Source of the DNA: Streptomyces sp. MMG1533
Lineage (GTDB): Bacteria > Actinomycetota > Actinomycetes > Streptomycetales > Streptomycetaceae
Assembly: GCF_001279775.1 (NCBI RefSeq)
Contig: NZ_LGDG01000241.1
Span: forward strand, 1 to 64,000
Length of the DNA stretch: 64,000 bases
Direction of reading: 5' to 3'
The first letter of the stretch is position 1. Every line of letters begins with the position of its first letter. The notes under the pieces were generated by a model. It saw only the letters and a list, made by a program, of their open reading frames with translations. It had not been told where the DNA came from and ran no database searches. Made by a program: the position numbers and the translations under genes. This document shows, in pieces, positions 16,571 to 25,369 of this stretch.

Positions 16571-17770
16571 ATGACTGTGGTGATCGTCGGCGCGTCCCTC
16601 GCCGGCATACGCACGGCACAGGCCCTGCGCCGGCAGGGGTACGACGGTGAGCTGGTGATCGTGGGGGACGAGCCGCATCCGCCCTACGACCGGCCGCCGC
16701 TGTCCAAGGACATGCTGACCGGTGAGGGCGAGGCCGTTCCGCTGCTGTCGCGGGCCGAACTCGAGGCACTCGACGCTGATCTGCGGCTCGGCATCCGGGC
16801 GACCGGTCTGGATACGCGCCGGCGCGTGGTGCGCACCGAGGCCGGTGAGATCGCCTTCACGGACCTGGTGATCGCCACCGGTGTCGTACCGCGCGGGCTG
16901 CCGGGCATGGACGGTCTCGCCGGAGTGCATACCCTGCGCACCCTCGACGACGCGTACGCCCTGCGCGAGGAGCTGCGGCACGCCCGTAGGGCCGTGGTGG
17001 TCGGCGCCGGATTCATCGGCGCCGAGTTCGCCTCCTCGGCCACCGGCCGGGGCCTGGGGGTGTCCGTCGTGGAGGTCCAGGACACGCCGATGGGGCACCT
17101 GTTCGGCGACGAGGTCGGCGCCCGGCTGGCGAAGCTGCACGAACTGAACGGTGTCCGGGTGCACACCCGTGCCCGCGTCGCGTGCTTCACGGGCGACGGC
17201 AGGGTCGAAGCGGTGCTTCTCGACGACGGCAGGTCGCTGCCGGCGGATGTTGTGGTGGTGGGCATCGGCGCCGAGCCGGCCACCGGCTGGCTGGCCGGCT
17301 CGGGTCTTCCCGTCGACGACGGCGTCCACTGCGACGAGAACCTGCGTGTCCTCGGTCATCCCGGAATCCACGCCGCCGGCGATGTGGCGCGGTGGCGGCA
17401 TCCGCTGTACCCGGAGCCCCTGCGGATCGAGCACTGGACCAACGCGGGAGGGCACGCCTCGGTCGTCGCCGCCGACATCCTCGGCACGCCGCCGCCGCGG
17501 GCCCAGGTGCCGTACGTCTGGTCGGACCAGTACGGACGCCGCATCCAGATCGTGGGCCGCCCGGCGCTGGGGAAACCGGCACGGATGGCTGGCGACATCG
17601 AGACGGGCCCGTTCGCCGCCCTGTACGCGGACGAGGACGGCACCGTGGTCGGCGCGCTCGTCGTGGACGACCCCAGGCTGCTGATGAAGTGCCGCAAGGC
17701 GATCGCCAACCGCGACCGGGCGGACGGGCCGGCCCTCGGGTTCGGCTCGCCCGTACCGGATCGTCGCTGA
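16571..17770 (+). CDS. Rieske oxygenase ferredoxin reductase (BphA4-like)
   Basis: 399 residues. Two Rossmann motifs are visible, VIVGASLAGIRTAQAL for FAD and VVVGAGFIGAEFA for NAD. YDRPPLSKDML is the hallmark of the putidaredoxin/BphA4 reductase family, and a Reductase_C domain follows the IHAAGDVARW motif. It transfers electrons from NADH to the Rieske ferredoxin (25033). It is the third gene of the operon, 10 bp after the dioxygenase. Confidence 0.92.
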   Translation: MTVVIVGASLAGIRTAQALRRQGYDGELVIVGDEPHPPYDRPPLSKDMLTGEGEAVPLLSRAELEALDADLRLGIRATGLDTRRRVVRTEAGEIAFTDLVIATGVVPRGLPGMDGLAGVHTLRTLDDAYALREELRHARRAVVVGAGFIGAEFASSATGRGLGVSVVEVQDTPMGHLFGDEVGARLAKLHELNGVRVHTRARVACFTGDGRVEAVLLDDGRSLPADVVVVGIGAEPATGWLAGSGLPVDDGVHCDENLRVLGHPGIHAAGDVARWRHPLYPEPLRIEHWTNAGGHASVVAADILGTPPPRAQVPYVWSDQYGRRIQIVGRPALGKPARMAGDIETGPFAALYADEDGTVVGALVVDDPRLLMKCRKAIANRDRADGPALGFGSPVPDRR

Positions 17771-17786
17771 TGACCAGGGGGAACCG

Positions 17787-18467
17787 ATGGACCAGGCCTT
17801 TCCGCGGATCCAGCCGGACGACGTCCGTATCGGCGGAGGACTCCGTGCCGCCGAGATCAGGCTCGGCGGTGTCCCACGGGGTGCCGTGGTGCTGCTCACC
17901 GAGGCCGGCGACCCGGTGGACACGGCCGAGGTGATGAACCGGCTGGCCGAGCAGGGCTATGAGACCTTCGCGGCCGAGGTTTCCGGCGACGGAGGGGCAC
18001 CCGACGCCCTCCGGGCCCTGCTCGGCCGGGCCGGCGCTCGTGGCTGGGCAGGCGAGCAGGTCGGCCTGGTCGGCTACGGCGTCGGCGCGCAGGTCGCCCT
18101 GCGCGCCGCGGAGGAACTGGAGCTGGGCGCGGCGGTGAGCGTGGCGCCGACGCGGTTGCCGAAGACGCTCGCGCTGCGCACCCCGTGGCTGGGCCTGGTG
18201 GGCGTACCCGACGCGCAGGCGGAGGCAGCGGTCCGCCGGGTGAGCCGCGAACTGGCCCTGCACGCGCCCGTCCACACCGAGCTGGTCGGCTATCGGGGCC
18301 TCGGCGGCTCGTTCCACCACGACCCGGCCGACCAGCGCGCCCACGCCGCCGCGTTCGACTGCTGGCAGCGCACCGTGGAATGGCTGAACCTCCGGGTCGT
18401 GCCGCGGCTCACCCCGCTCGCCCGGCAATGGCGGGCCCGTCGGCCCGCGGGCGTCGGAACCCCTTGA
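17787..18467 (+). CDS. Dienelactone-hydrolase-like protein lacking the nucleophile
   Basis: 226 residues with the dienelactone hydrolase fold pattern. The elbow reads LVGYGVGAQ, with Gly98 where the catalytic Cys (GYCxGG) should be. The Asp loop is LVGVPDA, and a His pair lies at 177-178 before the usual DQRAHAAAFDCWQRT helix. Without the Cys it should not hydrolyse dienelactones. It may be a pseudoenzyme that binds a pathway intermediate or a partner. GGGGGA precedes the ATG. It sits between the reductase and the Rieske alpha gene, so it has been kept inside the operon. Confidence 0.7.
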   Translation: MDQAFPRIQPDDVRIGGGLRAAEIRLGGVPRGAVVLLTEAGDPVDTAEVMNRLAEQGYETFAAEVSGDGGAPDALRALLGRAGARGWAGEQVGLVGYGVGAQVALRAAEELELGAAVSVAPTRLPKTLALRTPWLGLVGVPDAQAEAAVRRVSRELALHAPVHTELVGYRGLGGSFHHDPADQRAHAAAFDCWQRTVEWLNLRVVPRLTPLARQWRARRPAGVGTP

Positions 18468-18503
18468 GACCAGGTACGGAACGGAAGAGAGGTACTCATC
18501 CGC

Positions 18504-19814
18504 ATGTCGGAGTACATCATCAACGACCTCGAGGCGCCGCGCTTCGCCGTGAACCGCAAGGCCATGGTCGACCCGGACGTCTTTGCCCGGGAGCGCGAGC
18601 GGATCTTCGACCGGTGCTGGCTGTACGTCGGTCACGAGTCGGAGCTGGCCAAGCCCAACGACTTCGTCACCCGCTCGGTCGGAGGCAGGCCGGTCCTCTT
18701 CGCGCGTGACGCGAAGAACGACATCCGCGTGTGGATCAACTCCTGCCCGCACCGCGGGGCGATGCTCTGCCGGGAGCCGCGCGGCAACGCCCGCTTCCTC
18801 ACCTGCTTCTACCACGGCTGGAGCTTCAGCACCGGCGGCGGCCTGGTGTCGGTGCCGGACGACGAGGGATACGGCCCGGACTTCGAGCGCCCCAACCTGG
18901 TGACCCCGCCCAGGGTGGAGTCGTACCGGGGCTTCGTCTTCCTCAGTTTCGACCCGGACATCGTGGACCTGCCCACCTATCTCGGGGACGCCGCGGAGTA
19001 CATCGACCTGGTCGCCGACCAGTCCGAAGTGGGCATGCGGGTGCTGGAGGGCACGCACGAGTACTCCGCGAAGGTGAACTGGAAGCTGCTGGTGGAGAAC
19101 AGCTACGACGGCTACCACCTGATGAGCACCCACCAGCGCTACCTGCAGATGGTCGCTGCCGCCCGGGGTGGGATCGACCGTTCCACCATAGGCAACAACG
19201 TCGCGGTCGATCTGGGCAACGGACACGCGGTGATGGCGGGCCGCCCCATCGTCGGCGGGTTGTTCGGCCGGCCGTTGTCCGAGGCCGGCGAGGCCGAACG
19301 GGCCGCGCGCTTCGAGCGGTTCCGCCAGACGTACGGTGACGCGTGGGTGGACCGGATGTCGGGAACCCGCAACCTGGTGATCTTCCCGAACCTCTGCATC
19401 ATCGACCTGGTCATGGGGGTGGCGATCCGCAAGATCGACCCCATCGCGCCGGACTACCTCCATGTCAGCGCGTGGCACCTGGTGCCACCGGAGGAGGGCG
19501 AGGAACTGCACCGGCAGCGGCTGGACAACTTCCTGACCTTCTGGGGCCCGGGTGGGCTCGCCACTCCGGACGACGTCGAGGCCCTGGAGAGCTGCCAGCG
19601 CTCGTACGCTGCGGTGAAGGAACTCCCCTGGTCGGACATCTCCCGCGGTATGAAACGGCCCCTCCCGCACAGCTCGGACGAACTGCAGATGCGCCTGTGG
19701 TGGCGGCGCTGGAACGAACTCATGACGGGGGAGAAGCTCCCCGCCGAGGAACACGATCCGCTTCCTGCCGAGTTCACCGCCAGGAGGCGGCCGGAGCCCG
19801 CGGCGGCGGGGTAG
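18504..19814 (+). CDS. Rieske aromatic-ring-hydroxylating dioxygenase, alpha subunit
   Basis: 436 residues, the catalytic subunit that adds O2 across an aromatic ring. The Rieske 2Fe-2S ligands are C81/H83 (CPHRGAML) and C101/H104 (CFYHGWSF). The mononuclear iron site is in ENSYDGYHLMSTH (bridging D202, ligands H205 and H210). It is last in its operon, followed by a strong terminator. Unusually, its beta subunit lies about 4 kb away in another operon (23693), with ferredoxin at 25033 and reductase at 16571. The substrate is not evident; it may be an aryl acid or aryl-CoA. Confidence 0.93.
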   Translation: MSEYIINDLEAPRFAVNRKAMVDPDVFARERERIFDRCWLYVGHESELAKPNDFVTRSVGGRPVLFARDAKNDIRVWINSCPHRGAMLCREPRGNARFLTCFYHGWSFSTGGGLVSVPDDEGYGPDFERPNLVTPPRVESYRGFVFLSFDPDIVDLPTYLGDAAEYIDLVADQSEVGMRVLEGTHEYSAKVNWKLLVENSYDGYHLMSTHQRYLQMVAAARGGIDRSTIGNNVAVDLGNGHAVMAGRPIVGGLFGRPLSEAGEAERAARFERFRQTYGDAWVDRMSGTRNLVIFPNLCIIDLVMGVAIRKIDPIAPDYLHVSAWHLVPPEEGEELHRQRLDNFLTFWGPGGLATPDDVEALESCQRSYAAVKELPWSDISRGMKRPLPHSSDELQMRLWWRRWNELMTGEKLPAEEHDPLPAEFTARRRPEPAAAG

Positions 19815-19820
19815 CACACG

Positions 19821-19869
19821 ACACACCACAGCCGGCCCGCGGTGAACCCGCGGGCCGGCTGTGGTGTGT
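19821..19869. terminator. Perfect 22-bp hairpin terminator
   Basis: ACACACCACAGCCGGCCCGC(GG) pairs without mismatch to 19848-19869 around a 5-base loop, 7 bp after the Rieske alpha stop. The symmetric stem can stop transcription from both sides. Confidence 0.9.
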
Positions 19870-20040
19870 TCCTGCCGAGCGTTCACGGACGGGGTGGCGA
19901 CCATGAAGGCGGCTGCGCGGTGCTGTCTGACGCCACCGCAGCCCAAGCGCTCCGCCGGTTGTGCCGATACGAGGCTTGACCGGGGGGGCCGGGGGTCATG
20001 ATGTGCAGTCGGCCGGCTGCGGCACCGTCGTGGCCGGCCG

Positions 20041-20059
20041 CGCAGTTCCCCGCGCCCCT
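20041..20059. repeat. Streptomyces-wide intergenic word
   Basis: CGCAGTTCCCCGCGCCCCT is a sequence I know from memory to recur in Streptomyces intergenic regions. It lies in the 355-bp gap 19870-20224 between the terminator and the amidohydrolase 3' end. The gap otherwise shows no gene, only GC-rich DNA. Confidence 0.5.
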
Positions 20060-20224
20060 TCAGGACGCTGCCGGACCGAGGCGGGCGGCTTCGCCCGACC
20101 CACTCAGGGGTCCTCGCATTATGAGCGTCCGATGGGGTCGCGCGGCCTGGCGACGCGGCGAGGTGCGGTGCCGGGCCGCGCGACCCGGACGGGCATGGTG
20201 TTAAGACCCCTCAGGGGCGGACTC

Positions 20225-21244
20225 TCACCCCGCGATGTCACCCGTCGGCGACGGCGCGTCGCCGAGGCCGAACAGCCGAGCCGCGTTCGCCCCGAGCACG
20301 GCGCTCGCCTGGCGTTCGGTCAGCAGACCGCGGTGCGCCGCGTCGCGGACGGCCGCGGGCGCGGCGGAGAGCTGGCCCGGCATGAAGGGGTGGTCGGTGC
20401 CGACCATGACGTGATCCTCACCGAACCGCTCGACGAGCAGCGGCAGGTGAGCCGGGTCGAAGACGAGGGAGTCCACCCACAGCGAGCGGACGAGTTCGTC
20501 GGCTCGCGCGTGGCCACCGCGCTGCGCCATGAACTTCAGCCGGGGGTAGGCGAGGGAGAACGTGCCGCAGCCGTGCGCCAGCGCGATCCTCAGGCCGGGG
20601 AAGTCCTCCAGCACACCGCCGAAGACCAGCGCGGCGGTGGCGAGGGCCGTGTCGGTGAGCATGCCGAGTCCGAAGTCATAGGGCTGGCCCGTCCGCCGGA
20701 CGGCCCCCTTGCCCCCGTCCATCGGGTGCACGAACAGGACGGCGCCGAGTGCCTCGGCGGCTTCGAAGAACGGCCGCAACGAGGGGGCGTCGAGTTCGTG
20801 GTCCCCGATCACCGTGCCGATCTCCGCGCCCCGCAGGCCGAGTTCCGTCATCACCCGCGTCAGCTCGTCCACCGCGAGAGCGGTGTCCTGCAGCGGTACG
20901 GTGCCCAGGCCGCGGAGCCGGCCACCGGAGTCCGCCACCTGGGCTGCCAGGCCGTCATTGAGCGCGCGGGCGTACTCCGCGGCCTGCCGTGGCTCCGCCC
21001 AGTACGTCAGGGTGACCGGTACCGGTGAGACCACCTGGACATCGATGCCGGCGGCGTCCAGTTCCCCCAGCCGGGCCGTGAGGTCCCACAGCGCGGGGCG
21101 GACCTCACGGAACACCGTGTCTCCGCGCATGATCCGTCCCGCGTCCGCCTCTACCTCCAGGGTCGGCCACCGGCCCGGGCCGCCCGGCAGGCCGGCCGGG
21201 TACAGATGTCCGTGCATGTCGACGATCAGCTCGTGTCCTGTCAC
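20225..21244 (-). CDS. ACMSD-type amidohydrolase (possible decarboxylase)
   Basis: 339 residues of the amidohydrolase-2 family. This includes alpha-amino-beta-carboxymuconate-semialdehyde and gamma-resorcylate decarboxylases. Metal ligands are visible as HGH (DMHGHLYP), HPMDGG, LAHGCG and GTDHPF. GTG 21244 gives MTGHELIVDMHGH; an upstream GTG at 21253 is possible, and neither has a good ribosome site. It would decarboxylate or hydrolyse an acidic ring or muconate intermediate. It is divergent from the acyl-CoA dehydrogenase operon and shares a regulon palindrome with it. A second paralogue is at 39104. Confidence 0.85.
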   Translation of the reverse strand: MTGHELIVDMHGHLYPAGLPGGPGRWPTLEVEADAGRIMRGDTVFREVRPALWDLTARLGELDAAGIDVQVVSPVPVTLTYWAEPRQAAEYARALNDGLAAQVADSGGRLRGLGTVPLQDTALAVDELTRVMTELGLRGAEIGTVIGDHELDAPSLRPFFEAAEALGAVLFVHPMDGGKGAVRRTGQPYDFGLGMLTDTALATAALVFGGVLEDFPGLRIALAHGCGTFSLAYPRLKFMAQRGGHARADELVRSLWVDSLVFDPAHLPLLVERFGEDHVMVGTDHPFMPGQLSAAPAAVRDAAHRGLLTERQASAVLGANAARLFGLGDAPSPTGDIAG

Positions 21245-21285
21245 CCGCCGCACGTTAGGAGGCGGGTCCCTCGTCGGCATGCCGC

Positions 21286-21304
21286 TTTTCCGGCTGCCGG
21301 AACA
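21286..21304. promoter_or_regulatory. TTCC-N7-GGAA palindrome, site B
   Basis: TTCC-GGCTGCC-GGAA at 21288-21302 is identical over 15 bases to the core of site A. It lies midway between the divergent starts 21244 and 21345 (about 40 bp from each), where it could control both. Confidence 0.65.
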
Positions 21305-21344
21305 CCCCGTTCTGCGCCGTCGCGCACGCCGTGACCATAGGGGC

Positions 21345-22451
21345 ATGGTGAACCTGGAATTGGATGCCGAGCAGCTCGAAGTGGCGGAGCTCGGCCGGCA
21401 GTTGGGCCTTGAGGTGCTGTCCCCGGTGGCGCGCGAGGCGGAGGAGCGGCGCGGTGTGCCGGAGGGCGTGTGGCGGACGCTGTTCGAGACGGGGCTGACC
21501 GTACCGGTGCCGGAGGAGCTCGGCGGCGCGGGCATCGGCGACACCGTCACGCTGATGGTCGCGCTGGAGAACCTCTCCTACGGAGACCCCGGGATCGTCT
21601 TCGCCGCATACTCCAGCGGGGTGGCGGCGATGCTCCTGGCCCGTCACGGCGGGCCGGAACGGGCGGCACTGGTGCGCGGACTCACCTCCGATCCCACGGC
21701 CCGCGGCGCCGTGGCGCTCTACGAGGGACAGGGCCGCGGCGCGGCGGAGTTCGCGACGGTGATCCACACCACCGACGACGGCCGGATACGGGTCCGGGGC
21801 CACAAGACGGCCGTCGCCTTCGGCGCGGACGCCGATCCCCTGGTGGTCGTGGGCACGGACGAGCGGTCGGGCGCGGTGCGGGCGGTGCTGGTGCCCCGCG
21901 ACACCGACGGGATCACCGTCAAGGCGTACGACGGCGGTCTCGCGCTGGACGCCGCCCGCACGGCCGCGATGTCCTTCGACGTGACCGTCCCCGCCGAGAA
22001 CCTGCTGGACGCCGAGGACCTGCTCACCACGCTCGGCCGGATCCGGCTGGGAGTGGCCGCGATCGCGCTGGGCACCGCATGGCGCGCCATCGACTACGCG
22101 GCCGAGTACGCCACCGAGCGCGTGGCGTTCGGCCGGCCCATCGCGGCGTTCCAGGGAGTGTCCTTCCCGCTTGCCGAGGCGCAGATGCGCATCACGCAGG
22201 CCCGGCTGGAGACGCTCGACCTCGCCGCACGGCTCCACGACCCCGACGCCGCGGACCTGACCGCGGCGATCAGCCGGCTGCTCGCCCACGTGGGTGAGAC
22301 CGCCGCGGAGGCGACTCGCGCGGCCGTCCAGACCCTCGGCGGACACGGCTTCATCGCCGAGCACCCCGTGGAGCTGTGGTACCGGTCCGCCATGGCCCTG
22401 TCCGCACTGGACTTCGACCCGTTGTGCTCCTCGTTCACGCCGGCCCTCTAG
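21345..22451 (+). CDS. Acyl-CoA dehydrogenase-like subunit without the catalytic Glu
   Basis: 368 residues with the acyl-CoA dehydrogenase order: helical N-domain, beta domain, C-terminal bundle with YATERVAFGRPIAAFQG and TLGGHGFIAEHPVELWYR. The block that normally reads EGT/EGSG near the C-terminus is LDFDPLCSS here, so the usual base is missing. The protein also ends early. It lies 13 bp upstream of a full acyl-CoA dehydrogenase that has the Glu. The pair therefore resembles the alpha2beta2 enzymes of actinobacterial steroid side-chain oxidation (ChsE1-ChsE2 type), in which the subunits share active sites. It is the first gene of the Rieske beta operon. Confidence 0.82.
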   Translation: MVNLELDAEQLEVAELGRQLGLEVLSPVAREAEERRGVPEGVWRTLFETGLTVPVPEELGGAGIGDTVTLMVALENLSYGDPGIVFAAYSSGVAAMLLARHGGPERAALVRGLTSDPTARGAVALYEGQGRGAAEFATVIHTTDDGRIRVRGHKTAVAFGADADPLVVVGTDERSGAVRAVLVPRDTDGITVKAYDGGLALDAARTAAMSFDVTVPAENLLDAEDLLTTLGRIRLGVAAIALGTAWRAIDYAAEYATERVAFGRPIAAFQGVSFPLAEAQMRITQARLETLDLAARLHDPDAADLTAAISRLLAHVGETAAEATRAAVQTLGGHGFIAEHPVELWYRSAMALSALDFDPLCSSFTPAL

Positions 22452-22464
22452 AAACGCGGGAATC

Positions 22465-23655
22465 ATGACTTTCTCCTTCACACCGAGCAAGCCCCTCGCC
22501 GACTACGCGCGCGCCCTTCGGGACTGGTCGGCCTCCGAGTGCCGCCCGTACGCGCGCGAGGCCGACGACCGGCACGCGCCGCCGGAGAACTGGCGCGAGA
22601 TCCTGGACACCGCACCGGTGCCGCTCGGACGGCACGACAAGCCCGGCAGCGACCCGTTCCCGGAGTTCGAGGACGGCTACTGGGTGAGCCGGCTGGCGTA
22701 CTACGAGAACCTCGCCTACGGCGACATCTGGCCGTTCCACACCATCGGCAGCGGCATCGGCCACCGCGTGGTGCAGGCGATGGGGACCCCCGAACAGATC
22801 GAGAAGTGGTACGAGCCCGTCGTCGGCAGCGGTCTGGTGACGGCCTTCGCGCTGACGGAGCCCCATTTCGGCTCGGACACCAGCCAGGTGGCGACCACGG
22901 CGGTCCGGGACGGCGACTCCTGGGTACTGAACGGAACCAAGATCTTCTGCACGAACGGCGCGGTCGCCGACTACACGGTGGTGTTCGCGACCACGGACAA
23001 GACGCTGGGCGCCAAGGGGATCAACGCGTTCGTGGTGCCCAAGGGGGCGCCCGGGTTCGTCGTCGGCAAGGTCAACGAGCACAAGATGGGCATCCGGAGC
23101 TGGGTGACCTCCGAGCTGGTCTTCGCCGACTGCCGGATCCCGGTGGAGAACATCCTCGGCTGGAGCGGCGACGATCAGGGCCGGCCGAGGCGCGGCGGGC
23201 AGGCCGGCGCGCTCAGCGCGCTGGCGTCCAACCGGCCGAACATCGCCACGATGGGCATCGGTATCGCACAGGCCTCGCTCGACGTGACGTCCCGGCTGCT
23301 GGCGGAGCAGCGGGCCGGCTTCAGCCCGAGGCGGTGGTCGGCCGTCCAGGACGAGCTCGCGGCCATGAACCAGGCCCTGCAGCGGGGGCGCCGAGCCGCC
23401 CACTGGGCGCAGTTCCTGCTCGACCGGGGTGGCTCCGACCGTTCGGCGGCGGCCATCGGCAAGGGTTACGCGCCGCACACCTGCGAGCGGGTGATCCGGC
23501 GCTGCATGCAACTGCTGGGGCCGGAGGGCACCAGCCGCGAACTGCTGCTGGAGAAGTGGTACCGCGACGTGAAGATCATGGACATCTTCGAGGGTTCGGG
23601 CCAGGTCCAGCGGCTCATCGTGGCGCGGGGCCTGATGGGCCGGGTCGCGGGCTAG
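22465..23655 (+). CDS. Acyl-CoA dehydrogenase (catalytic partner)
   Basis: 396 residues. TAFALTEPHFGSDTS is the FAD/substrate signature, LNGTKIFCTNG is the middle domain, and MDIFEGSGQVQRL carries the catalytic Glu that the preceding gene lacks. It oxidises an acyl-CoA to the enoyl-CoA, handing electrons to ETF (12245-14054). An unusual Arg/Gly-rich insert (DDQGRPRRGGQAG) lies near residue 240. It is placed before the Rieske beta subunit, so thioester oxidation and ring oxidation seem linked. Confidence 0.9.
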   Translation: MTFSFTPSKPLADYARALRDWSASECRPYAREADDRHAPPENWREILDTAPVPLGRHDKPGSDPFPEFEDGYWVSRLAYYENLAYGDIWPFHTIGSGIGHRVVQAMGTPEQIEKWYEPVVGSGLVTAFALTEPHFGSDTSQVATTAVRDGDSWVLNGTKIFCTNGAVADYTVVFATTDKTLGAKGINAFVVPKGAPGFVVGKVNEHKMGIRSWVTSELVFADCRIPVENILGWSGDDQGRPRRGGQAGALSALASNRPNIATMGIGIAQASLDVTSRLLAEQRAGFSPRRWSAVQDELAAMNQALQRGRRAAHWAQFLLDRGGSDRSAAAIGKGYAPHTCERVIRRCMQLLGPEGTSRELLLEKWYRDVKIMDIFEGSGQVQRLIVARGLMGRVAG

Positions 23656-23692
23656 TGCCGAGATGCCGACGAGACCGACAGGGAATGACGGG

Positions 23693-24211
23693 ATGACCAA
23701 CGACCTGAGCGACCTCCGTAGTCCGGCGGCCGAGCCCGTGGTGCGTGCGGTGGAGCGGTTCCTCTACGCGGAGGCGGACCTGCTCGACGAGTGGAGGCTG
23801 CACGAGTGGCTGGAGCTGTTCGGCCCCACCGGTGAGTACCAGATCCCCGCCACGGACAAGCCGGACGGCGATCCCGGCCGGGACCTCTTCCTGGTGCAGG
23901 ACGACAGGTTCCTGCTGGAACACCGGGTCAACTCCCTGCTGACGCGTGCCGCGCACGCCGAGTACCCGCACTCGCGGACCCGGCGGATGATCACCAACGT
24001 CCGGGTATGGGAGAGCGGTGGCCGGCTGCTCGATGTCACCGCGAACTTCACGGTCCACCGCGTGCGCTCGGGGAACGTGGACACCTACATCGGCCAGTAC
24101 CGGCACGTACTGGAGCAGGACGACCACACGGAATACCGGTTCCTGGTCCGCAAGGCGGTGCTCGACCTCGACGCGCTCCGCCCGCACGGGAAAGTGAGCG
24201 TCATCCTATGA
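23693..24211 (+). CDS. Rieske aromatic-ring-hydroxylating dioxygenase, beta subunit
   Basis: 172 residues of the small-subunit family (NTF2-like fold). It opens with VVRAVERFLYAEADLLDEWR. HEWLELFGPTGEYQIPAT and HSRTRRMITNVRV follow, and it ends EYRFLVRKAVLDLDAL, all family blocks. It assembles with the alpha subunit (18504) into an alpha3beta3 enzyme. The ATG at 23693 is preferred to an in-frame ATG at 23663 because family members begin here. It overlaps the SDR gene by 4 bp. Confidence 0.92.
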   Translation: MTNDLSDLRSPAAEPVVRAVERFLYAEADLLDEWRLHEWLELFGPTGEYQIPATDKPDGDPGRDLFLVQDDRFLLEHRVNSLLTRAAHAEYPHSRTRRMITNVRVWESGGRLLDVTANFTVHRVRSGNVDTYIGQYRHVLEQDDHTEYRFLVRKAVLDLDALRPHGKVSVIL

Positions 24212-25014
24212 GACTTCAGGGCAAGGTCGCCGTCGTCACCGGAACCAGCCCCCGGATCGGAGGCACGATCGCGCGCGGGTTCGCCGCCGAGGGCGCGAAG
24301 GTGGCGTGCACGTCCCTGTCGGCCGACGAGGCCCGTACCTGCGCGGAGGAGATCGTCTCCGCAGGCGGCGAGGCCTTCCCGGTGGTCGGCGACGTCACCG
24401 ACCCCGCGCACGCGCAGGCGGTCGTGGAGCAGGTCCTCGAACGCTGGGGACGGGTCGACGTACTGGTCAACAACGCCGTGTGGTTCAACCGCAAGGGCCT
24501 GCTGACCGTCTCGCTGGAGGAGTACCGGCACCAGCTCGACGTCATCCTCACGGGCGCCTTCCTGTTCACCCGGGCGGTGGCGGAGGCGATGATCCGCACC
24601 GGGACGGGCGGCAGTGTCATCAACATCCTGTCCGGCGCGGCGTTCCAGGGAGAGCCGGGCAACCTCGGATACTGCGCCGGCAAGAGCGGCCTGCTCAACT
24701 TCACCCGCTCCGTGGCGATGGAACTGGCCGGGCACGGCATCCGCGTCAACGGCTTCACCCCGACGGTCACCCTGCCCGACGACCCTGAGGCCGGGCGCCG
24801 GATGCTCTCGGCGACGGCGAGCCAGGACAGGCCCTACCCGATGGACTTCGCCGGCCAGTTCCCCCTCGGACGGCTGCCGACGGCCGCGGACTATCTCCCC
24901 GCGCTGGTGTTCCTGGCCTCGGACGAGTCCCGGATGGTGACCGGAGGCAACATCGCCGTCGACGGCGGCGTGTCGGCCAAGTACTGGGCGTGGCAACCGC
25001 GGCACGCCGACTGA
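24208..25014 (+). CDS. Short-chain dehydrogenase (likely cis-dihydrodiol dehydrogenase)
   Basis: 268 residues. The NAD-binding turn VVTGTSPRIGGTIA lies at about 9-22. The NNA motif and catalytic S142, Y155 and K159 (YCAGK) are all present. It is coupled by ATGA to the Rieske beta subunit and is followed by the Rieske ferredoxin. The simplest role is therefore oxidation of the cis-dihydrodiol to the catechol. Oxidation of a 3-hydroxyacyl-CoA is the alternative, given the acyl-CoA dehydrogenases in the operon. Confidence 0.88.
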   Translation: MRLQGKVAVVTGTSPRIGGTIARGFAAEGAKVACTSLSADEARTCAEEIVSAGGEAFPVVGDVTDPAHAQAVVEQVLERWGRVDVLVNNAVWFNRKGLLTVSLEEYRHQLDVILTGAFLFTRAVAEAMIRTGTGGSVINILSGAAFQGEPGNLGYCAGKSGLLNFTRSVAMELAGHGIRVNGFTPTVTLPDDPEAGRRMLSATASQDRPYPMDFAGQFPLGRLPTAADYLPALVFLASDESRMVTGGNIAVDGGVSAKYWAWQPRHAD

Positions 25015-25032
25015 GCGAAAGGTGGTGGCGCG

Positions 25033-25347
25033 GTGGAGCGTCGATTCGTGTGCCTGGCGGACGAGATGGCCAAGGGCACGTCCCGGACCGTCGGCGGCGG
25101 CGAGCCGATCGCCGTGTACCGCACCGACGACGGGGCGTTCTACGCCACGGCGGACTCGTGCACGCACGAGAAGTGGTCCCTCGGCGAGGACAGCGACATC
25201 GAGGGGCAGGAGGTGGTCTGCCCGCTGCACATGGCCAGGTTCGATCTGAGGACCGGTCAGCCGCTGTGCTTTCCGGCCACCGTGGCCCTGCGCACCTACG
25301 AGGTCGACATCGTCGACGGCGAGGTGTACGTGCTCGTGCCCCCGTGA
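25033..25347 (+). CDS. Rieske [2Fe-2S] ferredoxin
   Basis: 104 residues from GTG. Cluster ligands are C43/H45 (SCTHEKWSL) and C63/H66 (VVCPLHMARFD), the standard BphA3-type ferredoxin. It carries electrons from the reductase (16571) to the oxygenase (18504/23693). It is the last gene of the operon. A short GCCCC/GGGGC hairpin overlaps its stop, facing the convergent IclR gene. Confidence 0.93.
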   Translation: MERRFVCLADEMAKGTSRTVGGGEPIAVYRTDDGAFYATADSCTHEKWSLGEDSDIEGQEVVCPLHMARFDLRTGQPLCFPATVALRTYEVDIVDGEVYVLVPP

Positions 25348-25369
25348 GCGGGGCGCCGTCCGCGCTGCC

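Noticed and set aside
17187..19946. 919-codon minus-strand frame opposite the Rieske alpha gene
   Set aside because: Shadow of the reductase, DLH-like and Rieske alpha genes, all with clear cofactor motifs on the plus strand.
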